Source: VMCP01 sp964527775 (GTDB taxonomy: Bacteria; Bacteroidota; Bacteroidia; NS11-12g; UBA955). Taken from it: a stretch of DNA of 64,000 nucleotides. The stretch is from assembly GCA_964527775.1 (NCBI GenBank), contig CAZGQS010000006.1, positions 57,961 through 121,960 of the forward strand. Direction: 5' to 3'. Below, one piece after another: positions 13,458 through 22,421 of the stretch. A program made the position numbers and the translations under genes. How positions within the stretch are numbered: position 1 is the first letter of the stretch; every line of letters starts with the position of its first letter. The notes under the pieces were generated by a model that did not search any database, was not told the origin of the DNA, and worked only from the letters and a program-made list of their open reading frames with translations.

Positions 13458-15722
13458 TTACCCAACCGACGCTCTGATAATATTCAATGCTCCACCTGCT
13501 TTGAACCACTCAATTTGTTGGTCGTTGTAGCTGTGGTTTACAGTGATAGTATCAGTAGTGCCGTTGTCATGGTGTAATGCCATTTGCAAAGGTTTGCCTG
13601 GGGCAAATTCGGTAAGACCTAGAATGTCGATGGTGTCGTTTTCTTGGATTTTATCGTAATCTGCTTTGTCAGTGAAGGTCAATGCCAACATACCTTGTTT
13701 TTTCAAGTTGGTTTCGTGGATACGGGCAAAAGATTTTACCAATACTGCACGAACTCCAAGGTGACGTGGCTCCATGGCTGCGTGCTCACGAGATGAACCT
13801 TCGCCGTAGTTTTCGTCGCCTACAACCACACTGCCAATGCCAGCCGCTTTATAAGCTCGTTGAGTATGTGGCACTGGTCCGTATTGTCCGGTCAATTGGT
13901 TTTTAACTTCGTTCGTTTTTTCGTTGAAGAAGTTAACTGCACCAATCAACATGTTATCTGAAATGTTGTCTAAGTGTCCGCGGAACTTCAACCAAGGACC
14001 AGCCATTGAAATGTGGTCAGTGGTGCATTTTCCTTTGGCTTTGATCAATAGCTTCATGCCATTAAGATCAGTACCTTCCCAAGGTTGGAAAGGATCTAGC
14101 AATTGCAGACGCTTACTTGTTGGGTCAACAGCTACTTTCACACCGCTGCCATCTTCGGCTGGTGCTAGGTAACCTGCATCTTCTACTGCAAAGCCGTTGG
14201 TTGGCAATTCATCTCCAGTTGGAGGATCTAATTTCACTTGCTCACCGTTTTCGTTGGTTAAAGTATCAGTCAACGGGTTGAAGGTTAAGTCACCAGCAAT
14301 AGCTAAAGCTGTAACCAATTCTGGAGATCCTACGAAAGCATAAGTATTTGGATTTCCGTCGGCACGCTTGGCAAAGTTTCTATTGAAAGAGTGAACAATG
14401 GTGTTCTTTTCTTGTTTTTCAGCACCCATACGGTTCCACATACCAATGCAAGGACCGCAAGCATTTGCGAAAACTTTAGCACCAATTTTATCAAAGGTTT
14501 CTAAGAAGCCGTCACGCTCAATGGTGTAACGAACTTGTTCTGAACCAGGTGTGATGGTGAATTCGGCTTTGGTTTTCAAGTTTTTCTCAGAAACCTGTTT
14601 TGCCAAACTCACGGCTCTTGAAATATCTTCGTAAGATGAGTTGGTACAGCTACCAATCAAACCTACTTCTACTTTGGTTGGCCATCCGTTCGCTTGAGCT
14701 ACTTCCTTCATTTTAGAGATAGGTGTAGCCAAATCTGGAGTGAAAGGACCGTTCAAATGAGGTTCTAATGTATTTAGGTCAATTTCAATAACTTCATCGA
14801 AATACTTTTCAGGATTTGAATAAACGTCTGCGTCTGCAGTCAAATGTTCACGAATACCGTTGGCAAGATCTGCAACGTCTGCACGTCCTGTAGAACGCAA
14901 ATAACGCTCCATACTGTCGTCGTAACCGAAGGTTGAAGTAGTAGCTCCAATTTCAGCACCCATGTTACAGATGGTACCTTTACCTGTGCAGCTCATGGAT
15001 GTAGCTCCTTCGCCAAAATATTCAACAATAGCACCGGTTCCACCCTTAACAGTAAGAATGCCAGCTACTTTTAAGATTACGTCTTTAGGTGCAGTCCAAC
15101 CGTTTAGTTTACCGGTCAATTTAACACCAATCAACTTGGGCCATTTTAGCTCCCAAGGAAGTCCCGCCATAACATCGCAAGCGTCTGCGCCGCCCACACC
15201 AATGGCAATCATACCTAAACCACCCGCGTTCACGGTGTGAGAATCTGTACCAATCATCATTCCACCGGGGAAAGCATAATTTTCAAGAACCACTTGGTGA
15301 ATGATACCAGCACCTGGTTTCCAGAAGCCAATTCCATATTTGTTTGACACCGATGCCAAGAAATCGTAAACTTCTTTGCTCTCGTTGTTGGCTGTATTTA
15401 AATCTTCTACGGCACCTTCTTGAGCAGTGATCAAGTGATCGCAATGAACGGTTGAAGGAACTGCGGCTTGAGGACGACCTGCTTGCATGAACTGAAGCAA
15501 CGCCATTTGAGCAGTTGCGTCTTGCATGGCAACACGGTCTGGTGCGAAATCAACATAATCAGCTCCGCGCTTAAAATTTTGACTTACAGGATTTTCCCAC
15601 AAGTGGTTATACAAAATTTTCTCAGATAAGGTGAGGGGACGACCCAACAACTCTCTAGCTGCTTTCACACGCTCTGGCATGCGGTCGTAAACGGATTTGA
15701 TTACATCAATGTCAAAAGCCAT
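13458..15722 (-). CDS. Aconitate hydratase (mitochondrial-type)
   Basis: 754 residues, the size of the mitochondrial-type aconitase common in Bacteroidota. It interconverts citrate and isocitrate in the TCA cycle. The [4Fe-4S] ligands are in GSCTNSSYEDI and ACGPCIGMWNRMG. The swivel domain carries KGKCTTDHISMAGPW and GDENYGEGSSREHAAMEPR, with the catalytic Ser in GSSREH. It begins at ATG 15722 opposite ruvC. sucD of the same cycle is nearby on the same strand. Confidence 0.96.
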   Translation of the reverse strand: MAFDIDVIKSVYDRMPERVKAARELLGRPLTLSEKILYNHLWENPVSQNFKRGADYVDFAPDRVAMQDATAQMALLQFMQAGRPQAAVPSTVHCDHLITAQEGAVEDLNTANNESKEVYDFLASVSNKYGIGFWKPGAGIIHQVVLENYAFPGGMMIGTDSHTVNAGGLGMIAIGVGGADACDVMAGLPWELKWPKLIGVKLTGKLNGWTAPKDVILKVAGILTVKGGTGAIVEYFGEGATSMSCTGKGTICNMGAEIGATTSTFGYDDSMERYLRSTGRADVADLANGIREHLTADADVYSNPEKYFDEVIEIDLNTLEPHLNGPFTPDLATPISKMKEVAQANGWPTKVEVGLIGSCTNSSYEDISRAVSLAKQVSEKNLKTKAEFTITPGSEQVRYTIERDGFLETFDKIGAKVFANACGPCIGMWNRMGAEKQEKNTIVHSFNRNFAKRADGNPNTYAFVGSPELVTALAIAGDLTFNPLTDTLTNENGEQVKLDPPTGDELPTNGFAVEDAGYLAPAEDGSGVKVAVDPTSKRLQLLDPFQPWEGTDLNGMKLLIKAKGKCTTDHISMAGPWLKFRGHLDNISDNMLIGAVNFFNEKTNEVKNQLTGQYGPVPHTQRAYKAAGIGSVVVGDENYGEGSSREHAAMEPRHLGVRAVLVKSFARIHETNLKKQGMLALTFTDKADYDKIQENDTIDILGLTEFAPGKPLQMALHHDNGTTDTITVNHSYNDQQIEWFKAGGALNIIRASVG

Positions 15723-15811
15723 AATATAAATTTTTGTGCGAATGTCGTGAATTTTTACCTATTTTTCTATGTTTTACGACCATCAATGTCTAGAATTCGA
15801 CATCTTTGTGC

Positions 15812-16429
15812 ATGCTTTCTTCTGCCGATACATCTGTTGAACCAAGAATTGTTTTGGGAATTGACCCGGGAACCAATTTATTGGGATATGGAATCATCAA
15901 AGTGACCGCAGGAAAGGTAGAATTGCTGAGTCTTGGAGTGGTTCGATTGGGGAAGATTACCGATGCAGGAGAAAAATTGCACCACATTTACGAAAAAATC
16001 GCCGGTCTTATCGATGGATATAGCGCCACCGAAGTAGCCATCGAAGCGCCTTTCTTTGGCAAAAACGTTCAAAGTATGCTGAAGTTGGGCAGGGCACAAG
16101 GGGTGGCTATCGCAGCTGCTATCTCCCGAAAATTACCCGTCTTTGAATACGTCCCCCGAAAAATAAAACAGAGTATTTGCGGAAACGGAAACGCTTCGAA
16201 AGAGCAGGTTCTTGCTATGCTTCAGATGCAGTTTCACTTTGAAACCCAGCCAGAAACCATGGATGCTTCAGATGGTCTAGCAGCGGCACTTTGCCATGTG
16301 TATCAGTTTCAACCCCGCGCGTTTGGCTCAAATAGCACCGCCGTAGGCACATCCTCTAGAAATTCATCAGCTAAGTCAAAAAGCGGTTGGGCGCAATTTG
16401 TCAAAGAAAATCCTGATCGACTGAAATAA
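15812..16429 (+). CDS. ruvC: Crossover junction endodeoxyribonuclease RuvC
   Basis: Resolves Holliday junctions with RuvAB. Catalytic acids are visible: Asp in VLGIDPGTNLLGYG, Glu in EVAIEAPFFGKN and the C-terminal Asp pair in MDASDGLAAALCH. Basic segments KIKQSICGNGNASKEQV contact DNA. I start at ATG 15812 rather than TTG 15806. A CATCTTTG box ends only 3 nt before the ATG, so the mRNA may be nearly leaderless. The C-terminal tail of about 35 residues after the core is Ser-rich and basic, longer than usual. Confidence 0.94.
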   Translation: MLSSADTSVEPRIVLGIDPGTNLLGYGIIKVTAGKVELLSLGVVRLGKITDAGEKLHHIYEKIAGLIDGYSATEVAIEAPFFGKNVQSMLKLGRAQGVAIAAAISRKLPVFEYVPRKIKQSICGNGNASKEQVLAMLQMQFHFETQPETMDASDGLAAALCHVYQFQPRAFGSNSTAVGTSSRNSSAKSKSGWAQFVKENPDRLK

Positions 16430-16459
16430 ACCTTTTTCAATTTTAAGCGTCTAACAGTT

Positions 16460-17719
16460 ATGCGTTTAGCTCTTATTTTATTTTTCTTGGGGACAATGAC
16501 CCGCCTTCAAGCACAGTATTTCCCACCCACAACCGGCGATCAATGGGATACTCTCAGTCCTCAACGTTTTGGATACTGCAACGACCGTATAGATAGTCTT
16601 TACCGTTTGCTCGATAGAAATAATTCCAAGGCCTTCATTCTTCTTAAAGACGGCAAAATTGTCCTTGAAAAGTACTTTGATCAATTCACCAAAGACAGCC
16701 TTTGGTATTGGGCATCGGCTGGGAAGACGTTGACTGCCTCTGTAGTTGGGGTATTGAACGGACAGGCTAAATTGTCGCTCAGCGACCCTAGCAGTAAATA
16801 TCTGGGAGCCGGATGGACGTCCCTCAGTAAAACAAGAGAAGATTCCATTTCGGTTTGGCATCAGTTGACTATGACAACCGGTTTAGATGATGCTTCAGCG
16901 ACAGCAGATTGCACGGACCCTTCTTGTTTGAAATACAAAGCTCCAGTTGGAAAACGCTGGGCTTATCACAACGCGCCGTATACCTTGTTAGACCAAGTGA
17001 TTGCAAGTGCATCGGGTAAGACACTCAATCAAGTGATTTACACTGAATTCACTCAGACTATGGGGCTGAAGGTTTTATTTGTCAAGGCTGGATTGAACAA
17101 TGTTGCCTTTTCGACTCCTCGAAATTTCGCCCGTTTTGGGGTTTTGCTTTTGAACGGCGGGAAATGGGGCTCAAAGCAAATCATTCCGTCGAATTATTTC
17201 GCGGCGATGACCGCAAGTTCTCAGAATCTGAATCCATCCTACGGCTATTTAACCTGGCTCAACGGAAAGGATAAGTTTATGATTCCGCAATCGCAGTTTA
17301 AATTCACTGGTGATTGCATGCCTGGCGGACCCAGTGATTTAATCATGGCGTTGGGTAAAGACGGACAGCAAATCCACGTAATTCCATCTCAGAACATGGT
17401 TTGGATCAGAATGGGTGAAGCTCCAGATACTAAGAATCCACTGGTCAGCTTTGACTTAGGAATTGAAATTTGGCAAGCCATCAATTCCCTAAACTGCAGT
17501 AACACTTCGGTTGAGGGAGATTTTGGTGTTTCGAGGGATGCCGTTTTCCCCAATCCCGCGTACCGCGGACAAGCCATCAGTGTGGAATCAGGTACGTTAA
17601 CTGACATGATGGGCAGAATTTACCCTTTCTCAAATGGTACGGTTCCAGCTGATTTGCGAGGAGGAGTTTATCAACTGAAGAGCCAAGGTAGGGTAGAGAA
17701 GTTGGTGGTGTTAGATTGA
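16460..17719 (+). CDS. Secreted beta-lactamase-fold serine hydrolase with type IX sorting domain
   Basis: A signal peptide (LALILFFLGTMTRLQAQ) precedes a class C-type serine hydrolase domain: SxxK in YWASAGKTLTAS, YxN in WAYHNAPYTLLD and a third region near residue 310 (QQIHVIPSQNMVWIRMG). The C-terminal roughly 65 residues, from VFPNPAYRGQAISVESG to VEKLVVLD, look like a type IX secretion sorting domain. Substrate unknown. It lies 30 nt after ruvC and overlaps the convergent DUF4143 gene by 9 nt. Confidence 0.86.
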   Translation: MRLALILFFLGTMTRLQAQYFPPTTGDQWDTLSPQRFGYCNDRIDSLYRLLDRNNSKAFILLKDGKIVLEKYFDQFTKDSLWYWASAGKTLTASVVGVLNGQAKLSLSDPSSKYLGAGWTSLSKTREDSISVWHQLTMTTGLDDASATADCTDPSCLKYKAPVGKRWAYHNAPYTLLDQVIASASGKTLNQVIYTEFTQTMGLKVLFVKAGLNNVAFSTPRNFARFGVLLLNGGKWGSKQIIPSNYFAAMTASSQNLNPSYGYLTWLNGKDKFMIPQSQFKFTGDCMPGGPSDLIMALGKDGQQIHVIPSQNMVWIRMGEAPDTKNPLVSFDLGIEIWQAINSLNCSNTSVEGDFGVSRDAVFPNPAYRGQAISVESGTLTDMMGRIYPFSNGTVPADLRGGVYQLKSQGRVEKLVVLD

Positions 17720-18868
17720 GTTAATTTGATCAAAACCAATGACATGAAGGTTTTCTCTTTCTTGTTTTTCGGTACCTGCGTATATCAAGAAGTTTTGTTG
17801 ATTTCCGGCGAATTTTTGAAATTTTAGTAATGATTGGTACTGGTCTTTTTGGACGGTACGTCCGGATTTGATTTCAATGGCTTTGAAAGTTTGGTTTTGT
17901 TCAATCAGAAGATCAACTTCAAGTCCGCTTGAGTCTCTCCAAAAATAGTGTTTTTCGTGAGTTTTGAAATTGAATGAATGTTTGAGTCGCTCTAGAATGA
18001 CCAAATTTTCAAAAATTTGTCCTTTTGCAAAATGCAAATTTAGTTCATCGGAGTTTTGGATTCCCAAAAGATAAGAGAGAAGACCGTTGTCATAGAAATA
18101 CACTTTAGGTGTCTTTGTTAGTCTTTTATTGAAGTTATTGTAATAAGGTTGCAAGCGAAAAGCAATGTAAGAAGCCTCCAATAGATTCAGCCAAGAATTC
18201 ACGGTTTTATTATCAACTCCAAGTTCAGTGCTCAAACTGCTTTGATTGAATAATTGTCCTACGCGACCCGCAAGCAGTTTGATGAATTTTTGAAAGTTAT
18301 CTAGATTGGTGATGTTCTTGATGAGTCGAACATCTCTCTCAACGTATGTTTTTAGATAGTTATCGTAGAAGTCGTGATTTTCAATTTGGTTCATCCATTT
18401 TCGCGGATAGGAACCTTCGACGGCATATTTTTCCCAATCTTGGAAAGGGAAGTTGCCGGACTTTAGTTCAGCCAATGAAAATGGCAATAGGTTGAATAAA
18501 GCTACTCTTCCCGCGAGAGATTGAGTGATATGCTCAAGCAATAGAAAGTTCTGCGATCCGGTTAATATGAACTCTCCGTTTTGTTGGGTTTCATCAATGT
18601 GAACTTGGAGGTACGATAGAAGTTCAGGAGCATATTGAATTTCATCGATAATGATGTTTTTGGGATAAGTTTTAATAAATCCTTTGGGATCTGTTTTCGC
18701 GAACTCTCTCAGAGAAAGGTCTTCCAAGTTCACATAGGTAAACTCTGGTTTGATCATTTTGCACAAGGTAGTTTTGCCTGACTGTCTGGGCCCTGTAATA
18801 GCTACGATGGGATATTGCGAGAGTGCGGTTAATATTTTGGGCGCAATATCACGTTGTACGGGAATCAT
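17711..18868 (-). CDS. AAA ATPase with DUF4143 domain
   Basis: 385 residues. Walker A is in AITGPRQSGKTTLC, and the Walker B-type strand is IIIDEIQYAPELLSYLQ. Sensor motif ILTGSQNFLLLE follows, then the DUF4143 part with YLKTYVERDVR, FIKLLAGRVGQLFNQSSLS and a PD-(D/E)xK nuclease-like end (FYWRDSSGLEVDLLIEQ...AIEIKSG). The family is common, patchily distributed and functionally undefined. Directly upstream is a long perfect inverted repeat (18875-18899). Confidence 0.88.
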   Translation of the reverse strand: MIPVQRDIAPKILTALSQYPIVAITGPRQSGKTTLCKMIKPEFTYVNLEDLSLREFAKTDPKGFIKTYPKNIIIDEIQYAPELLSYLQVHIDETQQNGEFILTGSQNFLLLEHITQSLAGRVALFNLLPFSLAELKSGNFPFQDWEKYAVEGSYPRKWMNQIENHDFYDNYLKTYVERDVRLIKNITNLDNFQKFIKLLAGRVGQLFNQSSLSTELGVDNKTVNSWLNLLEASYIAFRLQPYYNNFNKRLTKTPKVYFYDNGLLSYLLGIQNSDELNLHFAKGQIFENLVILERLKHSFNFKTHEKHYFWRDSSGLEVDLLIEQNQTFKAIEIKSGRTVQKDQYQSLLKFQKFAGNQQNFLIYAGTEKQERENLHVIGFDQINSI

Positions 18869-18874
18869 TTTGTA

Positions 18875-18899
18875 AATTTAGGAATCTGATTCCTAAATT
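18875..18899. promoter_or_regulatory. 11-bp perfect inverted repeat upstream of DUF4143 ATPase gene
   Basis: AATTTAGGAAT, spacer CTG, ATTCCTAAATT, centred 19 nt before the ATG at 18868. An outer pair, TGTAAATTT (18871-18879) and AAATTTACA (18902-18910), nests around it. There is no T-run after the stem on the argS strand beyond mixed A/T, so an operator or a cruciform is as likely as a terminator for argS. Confidence 0.6.
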
Positions 18900-18905
18900 G
18901 CAAAT

Positions 18906-20780
18906 TTACATCCTCTCCACCGTCTCAACACCTATTAGACGAAGAGAACGCTGTATAATTTGAGCCGTTTGCCATGCCAATTGCAAGCGCATGTTGCGTA
19001 AATCTTCGTTCGATTCTTTCAAAATGCTTACCTCGTTGTAAACCTTGTTGTATGACTTGGCTAAATCTAAAACGTATTGGCAAATGGCAGCTGGATTGTA
19101 TTCTTCTGCCGCTAAAGAAACTACACCATTATACTCATTCAAAAGCTTGATGCATTCCATTTCGGTGGCATGCAAAACAAGATCTGTTTTAATGGTACAG
19201 CCACCAAAATTCGCGGTTCTCAAGATGCTTTTGATTCTCGCATAAGTGTACATCACAAACGGACCTGTATCGCCTTGAAAATCAATGCTTTCTTGAGGAT
19301 TGAACAGCATTCGCTTGCGGGGATCTACTTTTAAGATAAAGAATTTCAAGGCAGCCAACGAAAGCCTATTGTACAGGTTATCTAGTTCTTCTGAAGACAT
19401 TCCCTCAGTTTTACCCAGCTCTTCGGTTTTGGCTTTCGCCGTATCGTACATTTCCTGAAGCAAATCATCAGCGTCAACTACGGTGCCTTCGCGACTTTTC
19501 ATTTTCCCCGATGGAAGATCAACCATGCCATAACTTGCGTGATACATGCCTTGTGCATAGGAACGACCCAACTTTTGCATGATTAAGAACAATACTTTGA
19601 AATGGTAATCTTGCTCATTGCCAACAACATAAACGCTTCTATTGATGCCATGTTCCTGGAATTTTAGGTCTGCAGTTCCCATATCTTGGGTGATGTAAAC
19701 AGATGTTCCGTCTCCGCGTTGAACCAACTTTTCGTCAAGTCCATCAGCCGTCAAATCAATCCAAACCGATCCGTCCGCTTTTTGAAAAAATACTCCGTTG
19801 GTTAAGCCTTCTTGAACTACATCCTTGCCCAATAAATAGGTATTGCTTTCGTAGTACATGGCGTCAAAATCCACGCCCAAACGTTCGTAAGTGCGGTTAA
19901 ATCCTTCGTAAACCCAGCCGTTCATGGAGCTCCACAGGTCAATGATTTCTGGATTTTTTGCCTCCCATTGTCTGAGCATTTCTTGGCAAGTTTGCATCAA
20001 TTCTGACTGATTTCTCACCAAATCTTTGATGTCGCCCTTAAATTTGGCTATCTGTTTTTCCTCCTTGGCTTGCCCCAATTTTTCAAAGGCATCTTGGTAT
20101 CGTTTTTGGATGTTTTGATCTGTACAGCTCCAACGTCCCTCCAAAGCCAAAGCAACGTCGTCTGAAGTTTGCTCCTGCAATTTAGTTTCGAAAACCACGT
20201 AATATTTTCCCACCAAATGATCGCCTTTAAGGCCTGAACTTTGGGGAGTTTCGCCGTTTCCGAATCGCTGCCAAGCCAACATGCTCTTACAAATATGAAT
20301 TCCACGGTCGTTGATGAGGTTCGCTTTAATTACATCATAACCAGCAGATTGCATGATTTTCGCGATAGAATATCCCAATAAAATATTCCGGATATGTCCC
20401 AAATGCAAAGGCTTGTTTGTATTAGGACTCGAATACTCTACCATGACTTTTTCTCCCTTTCGGGGGATGTTTGACTGCGCATCAAAATTCAATAACGCCT
20501 CAGCCCAAAACGATGGAGAAACACTCAAGTTCAAAAACCCTTTTATCACGTTGAATTGATGAACTTGGGGGGTGGTTTTTAAAACAGCTTCGCCCAGTTC
20601 CTGCGCAGTAGCCTCAGGACTTTTAGCAGATCTTCGGACCAAAGGAAAAACGACAAACGTATAGTCACCCTCAAAAATGGGCTTGGTTTTCTCGATTTTC
20701 ACTTCTACATCAGTAGATGTGCCGTACAACTGCTCAATAGCCGTTGACAGTCCTTTGATGATAAGATCTTCAATGTTCAT
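18906..20780 (-). CDS. argS: Arginine--tRNA ligase
   Basis: A class I aminoacyl-tRNA synthetase charging tRNA-Arg. The N-terminal Add-1 domain covers residues 1-100. The HIGH-type motif is NKPLHLGHIRNIL, and the KMSKS-like loop is GKMKSREGTVVDADDLL. The C-terminal DALR anticodon-binding domain contains YTYARIKSILR. The length of 624 aa is slightly above the usual 550-600. It starts at ATG 20780, 19 nt after rlmH. Confidence 0.96.
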   Translation of the reverse strand: MNIEDLIIKGLSTAIEQLYGTSTDVEVKIEKTKPIFEGDYTFVVFPLVRRSAKSPEATAQELGEAVLKTTPQVHQFNVIKGFLNLSVSPSFWAEALLNFDAQSNIPRKGEKVMVEYSSPNTNKPLHLGHIRNILLGYSIAKIMQSAGYDVIKANLINDRGIHICKSMLAWQRFGNGETPQSSGLKGDHLVGKYYVVFETKLQEQTSDDVALALEGRWSCTDQNIQKRYQDAFEKLGQAKEEKQIAKFKGDIKDLVRNQSELMQTCQEMLRQWEAKNPEIIDLWSSMNGWVYEGFNRTYERLGVDFDAMYYESNTYLLGKDVVQEGLTNGVFFQKADGSVWIDLTADGLDEKLVQRGDGTSVYITQDMGTADLKFQEHGINRSVYVVGNEQDYHFKVLFLIMQKLGRSYAQGMYHASYGMVDLPSGKMKSREGTVVDADDLLQEMYDTAKAKTEELGKTEGMSSEELDNLYNRLSLAALKFFILKVDPRKRMLFNPQESIDFQGDTGPFVMYTYARIKSILRTANFGGCTIKTDLVLHATEMECIKLLNEYNGVVSLAAEEYNPAAICQYVLDLAKSYNKVYNEVSILKESNEDLRNMRLQLAWQTAQIIQRSLRLIGVETVERM

Positions 20781-20799
20781 GGAACTGCAAAGATACGAA

Positions 20800-21261
20800 T
20801 CAGATATGGTGATATCCTGTATTTTTCGAAATCTGGTAGGCTCTATATATTTGTTCAGTCAACACCAAACGGGCAATCTGGTGCGGAAAGACGAAGTCGC
20901 TCAATTTGATGCATTCGCATTGTTGTCTGAGTTCCTCCGAAAATCCGTAAGCTCCACCAATGGCAAAAATCAAGTCTCCCCGTGAGTGATTCATTTTCAA
21001 TTGAATAAACTCGCTAAATTTGGGTGAACTATAAGATTTCCCTCTTTCATCACACAAAATCAAAGTATCTGAAGGTTTAACCTTTTTTTTGAGTGCCTCA
21101 CTTTCAATCAGCTGTTGCTGTTCAGGCAGAGAAACCTTAGACGAAGGAATAACCCAAGTTTTAGTGGCAAATATGCCTTGCAATTTCTTTAAATAGTCAT
21201 TGCATAGTGCATCAATGTGCTCGTTTTTATGGCTTTCTATGTAAGCCAGAACAATGGCCAC
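20800..21261 (-). CDS. rlmH: 23S rRNA (pseudouridine1915-N3)-methyltransferase
   Basis: A SPOUT-family methyltransferase acting on 23S rRNA position 1915 of assembled ribosomes. Motifs are LILCDERGKSYSSPKFSEFI, LIFAIGGAYGFSEELR (the SAM knot) and the C-terminal FPHQIARLVLTEQIYRAYQISKNTGYHH. 153 residues fit the family. The start codon is GTG 21261, 3 nt after the stop of the upstream OmpA gene. Confidence 0.95.
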   Translation of the reverse strand: MAIVLAYIESHKNEHIDALCNDYLKKLQGIFATKTWVIPSSKVSLPEQQQLIESEALKKKVKPSDTLILCDERGKSYSSPKFSEFIQLKMNHSRGDLIFAIGGAYGFSEELRQQCECIKLSDFVFPHQIARLVLTEQIYRAYQISKNTGYHHI

Positions 21262-21264
21262 AGC

Positions 21265-22230
21265 TTAGTTGGTATTCAAAATTTCGAGGATCTTATCTAA
21301 CTGGGGAGTTAGGATAATCTCAGTTCTTCTATTCTTTGCACGACCTTCAGGAGTATCATTGCTTGCAACAGGCATAGTTTCACCTCTTCCCATAGAGGTA
21401 ATTCTCTGTGCACCAACGCCGTATTGAATCATGATTCTTGAAATACTGGTTGCCCTCAGAACAGACAAATCGAGGTTGTCTTTCATTCTTTCAGTTTCCT
21501 TCATGGGGATGTTGTCAGTGTGTCCTTCAACACCCACTTGCACATCTGGCTTTTCCTTCAATGCTTTTGCAATTTGTTGCAGTGCTTCAACTCCTCTTGG
21601 GTCAACCGATGTACTTCCACTTTTGAAGAGCAATTTTTCAGGAAGGATTACGTACACCTTTCCGTTTTTGTATTCCACTTTTACATCCAACTCTTCAAAA
21701 CCAGCCAGTGCTTTCATGATGGCTTCTTTTAAGAGTAAAACGGCGCTGTCTTTTCTTCGAAGTTCAGCCTCAAGTTCTTTAACTCTGTTGCTTACTTTCT
21801 CCAATTCCTCTCTCAATTGTACCAATCGGGTTCTTTCTCTCTCTGCCTCGGCAAGCGCGTCATTGAGTTCTAATTCTTTATTGGCAATGGCTTTGTTTTT
21901 GGCTTCCAATTCTTTCGCCAATTTCTTTTGTTTCTCGGTTAAATTTTCACCCAAACTCTGCACATAAACGCGGTTTTCTTCCAATTCGTTGGCGCATATT
22001 TGAAGGCTGTCTCTTAAAGCTGAGGCTCTTAATCTATTTTCTTCCGATTTGTATTTCACTCCTTCCAACACCGCAATAATTGAATCGCGATATCTTACCG
22101 ACTCCCAAGTTCTGAAATCACATACAGAAACAATAGAGTCACGCTCATGTTGAATAGACTGGTACTGTTTTTTGCTTACACAAGAAAATAAAACAACTCC
22201 CAATACCGATAGAAACCACAGTTTTCTCAT
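21265..22230 (-). CDS. OmpA-family peptidoglycan-binding lipoprotein with coiled coil
   Basis: The N-terminus LSVLGVVLFSCVSKKQY has a lipobox. Residues 25-175 are a long coiled coil rich in Glu, Lys and Arg (AKELEAKNKAIANKELE). The C-terminal OmpA/MotB domain carries VGVEGHTDNIPM, NLDLSVLRATSI, MGRGETMPVASN and GRAKNRRTEIIL, the peptidoglycan-contact residues. It probably spans the periplasm and ties the outer membrane to the wall. Upstream of rlmH and argS in one transcript. Confidence 0.9.
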   Translation of the reverse strand: MRKLWFLSVLGVVLFSCVSKKQYQSIQHERDSIVSVCDFRTWESVRYRDSIIAVLEGVKYKSEENRLRASALRDSLQICANELEENRVYVQSLGENLTEKQKKLAKELEAKNKAIANKELELNDALAEAERERTRLVQLREELEKVSNRVKELEAELRRKDSAVLLLKEAIMKALAGFEELDVKVEYKNGKVYVILPEKLLFKSGSTSVDPRGVEALQQIAKALKEKPDVQVGVEGHTDNIPMKETERMKDNLDLSVLRATSISRIMIQYGVGAQRITSMGRGETMPVASNDTPEGRAKNRRTEIILTPQLDKILEILNTN

Positions 22231-22316
22231 ACCCTACGAAAATAGTCCCGCATTTTCACCTCCACAACGCCGCTTTTTAACATGTTGTTTATTGTGGACA
22301 TAACGGCTTCGCCGGT

Positions 22317-22421
22317 GACCAGTTTTCGGTTTTCGGATGTCGGTTTTCGTCCGACCACGGATCACCGACCTCCGATCACCGACCACCGATCACCGACCAC
22401 CGATCACCGACCACCGACCTA
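22317..22421 (-). repeat. Heptamer-phased array E (downstream of TonB-dependent receptor)
   Basis: Fifteen in-phase heptamers alternating GTGGTCG and GTGATCG in the sense of the receptor gene, passing into ACCGAAA-type units. The TAG stop of the receptor (22421-22419) is part of the first unit. On its far side lies a small hairpin, CGGCTTCGCCG (22304-22314), similar to the one beside array A. Confidence 0.94.

Noticed and set aside
13682..15240. Plus-strand ORFs opposite aconitase
   Set aside because: They are mirror frames of a well conserved gene, without recognisable domains.
17711..18868. Toxin-antitoxin module
   Set aside because: The DUF4143 ATPase has no small partner gene; the neighbouring genes are a serine hydrolase and argS.
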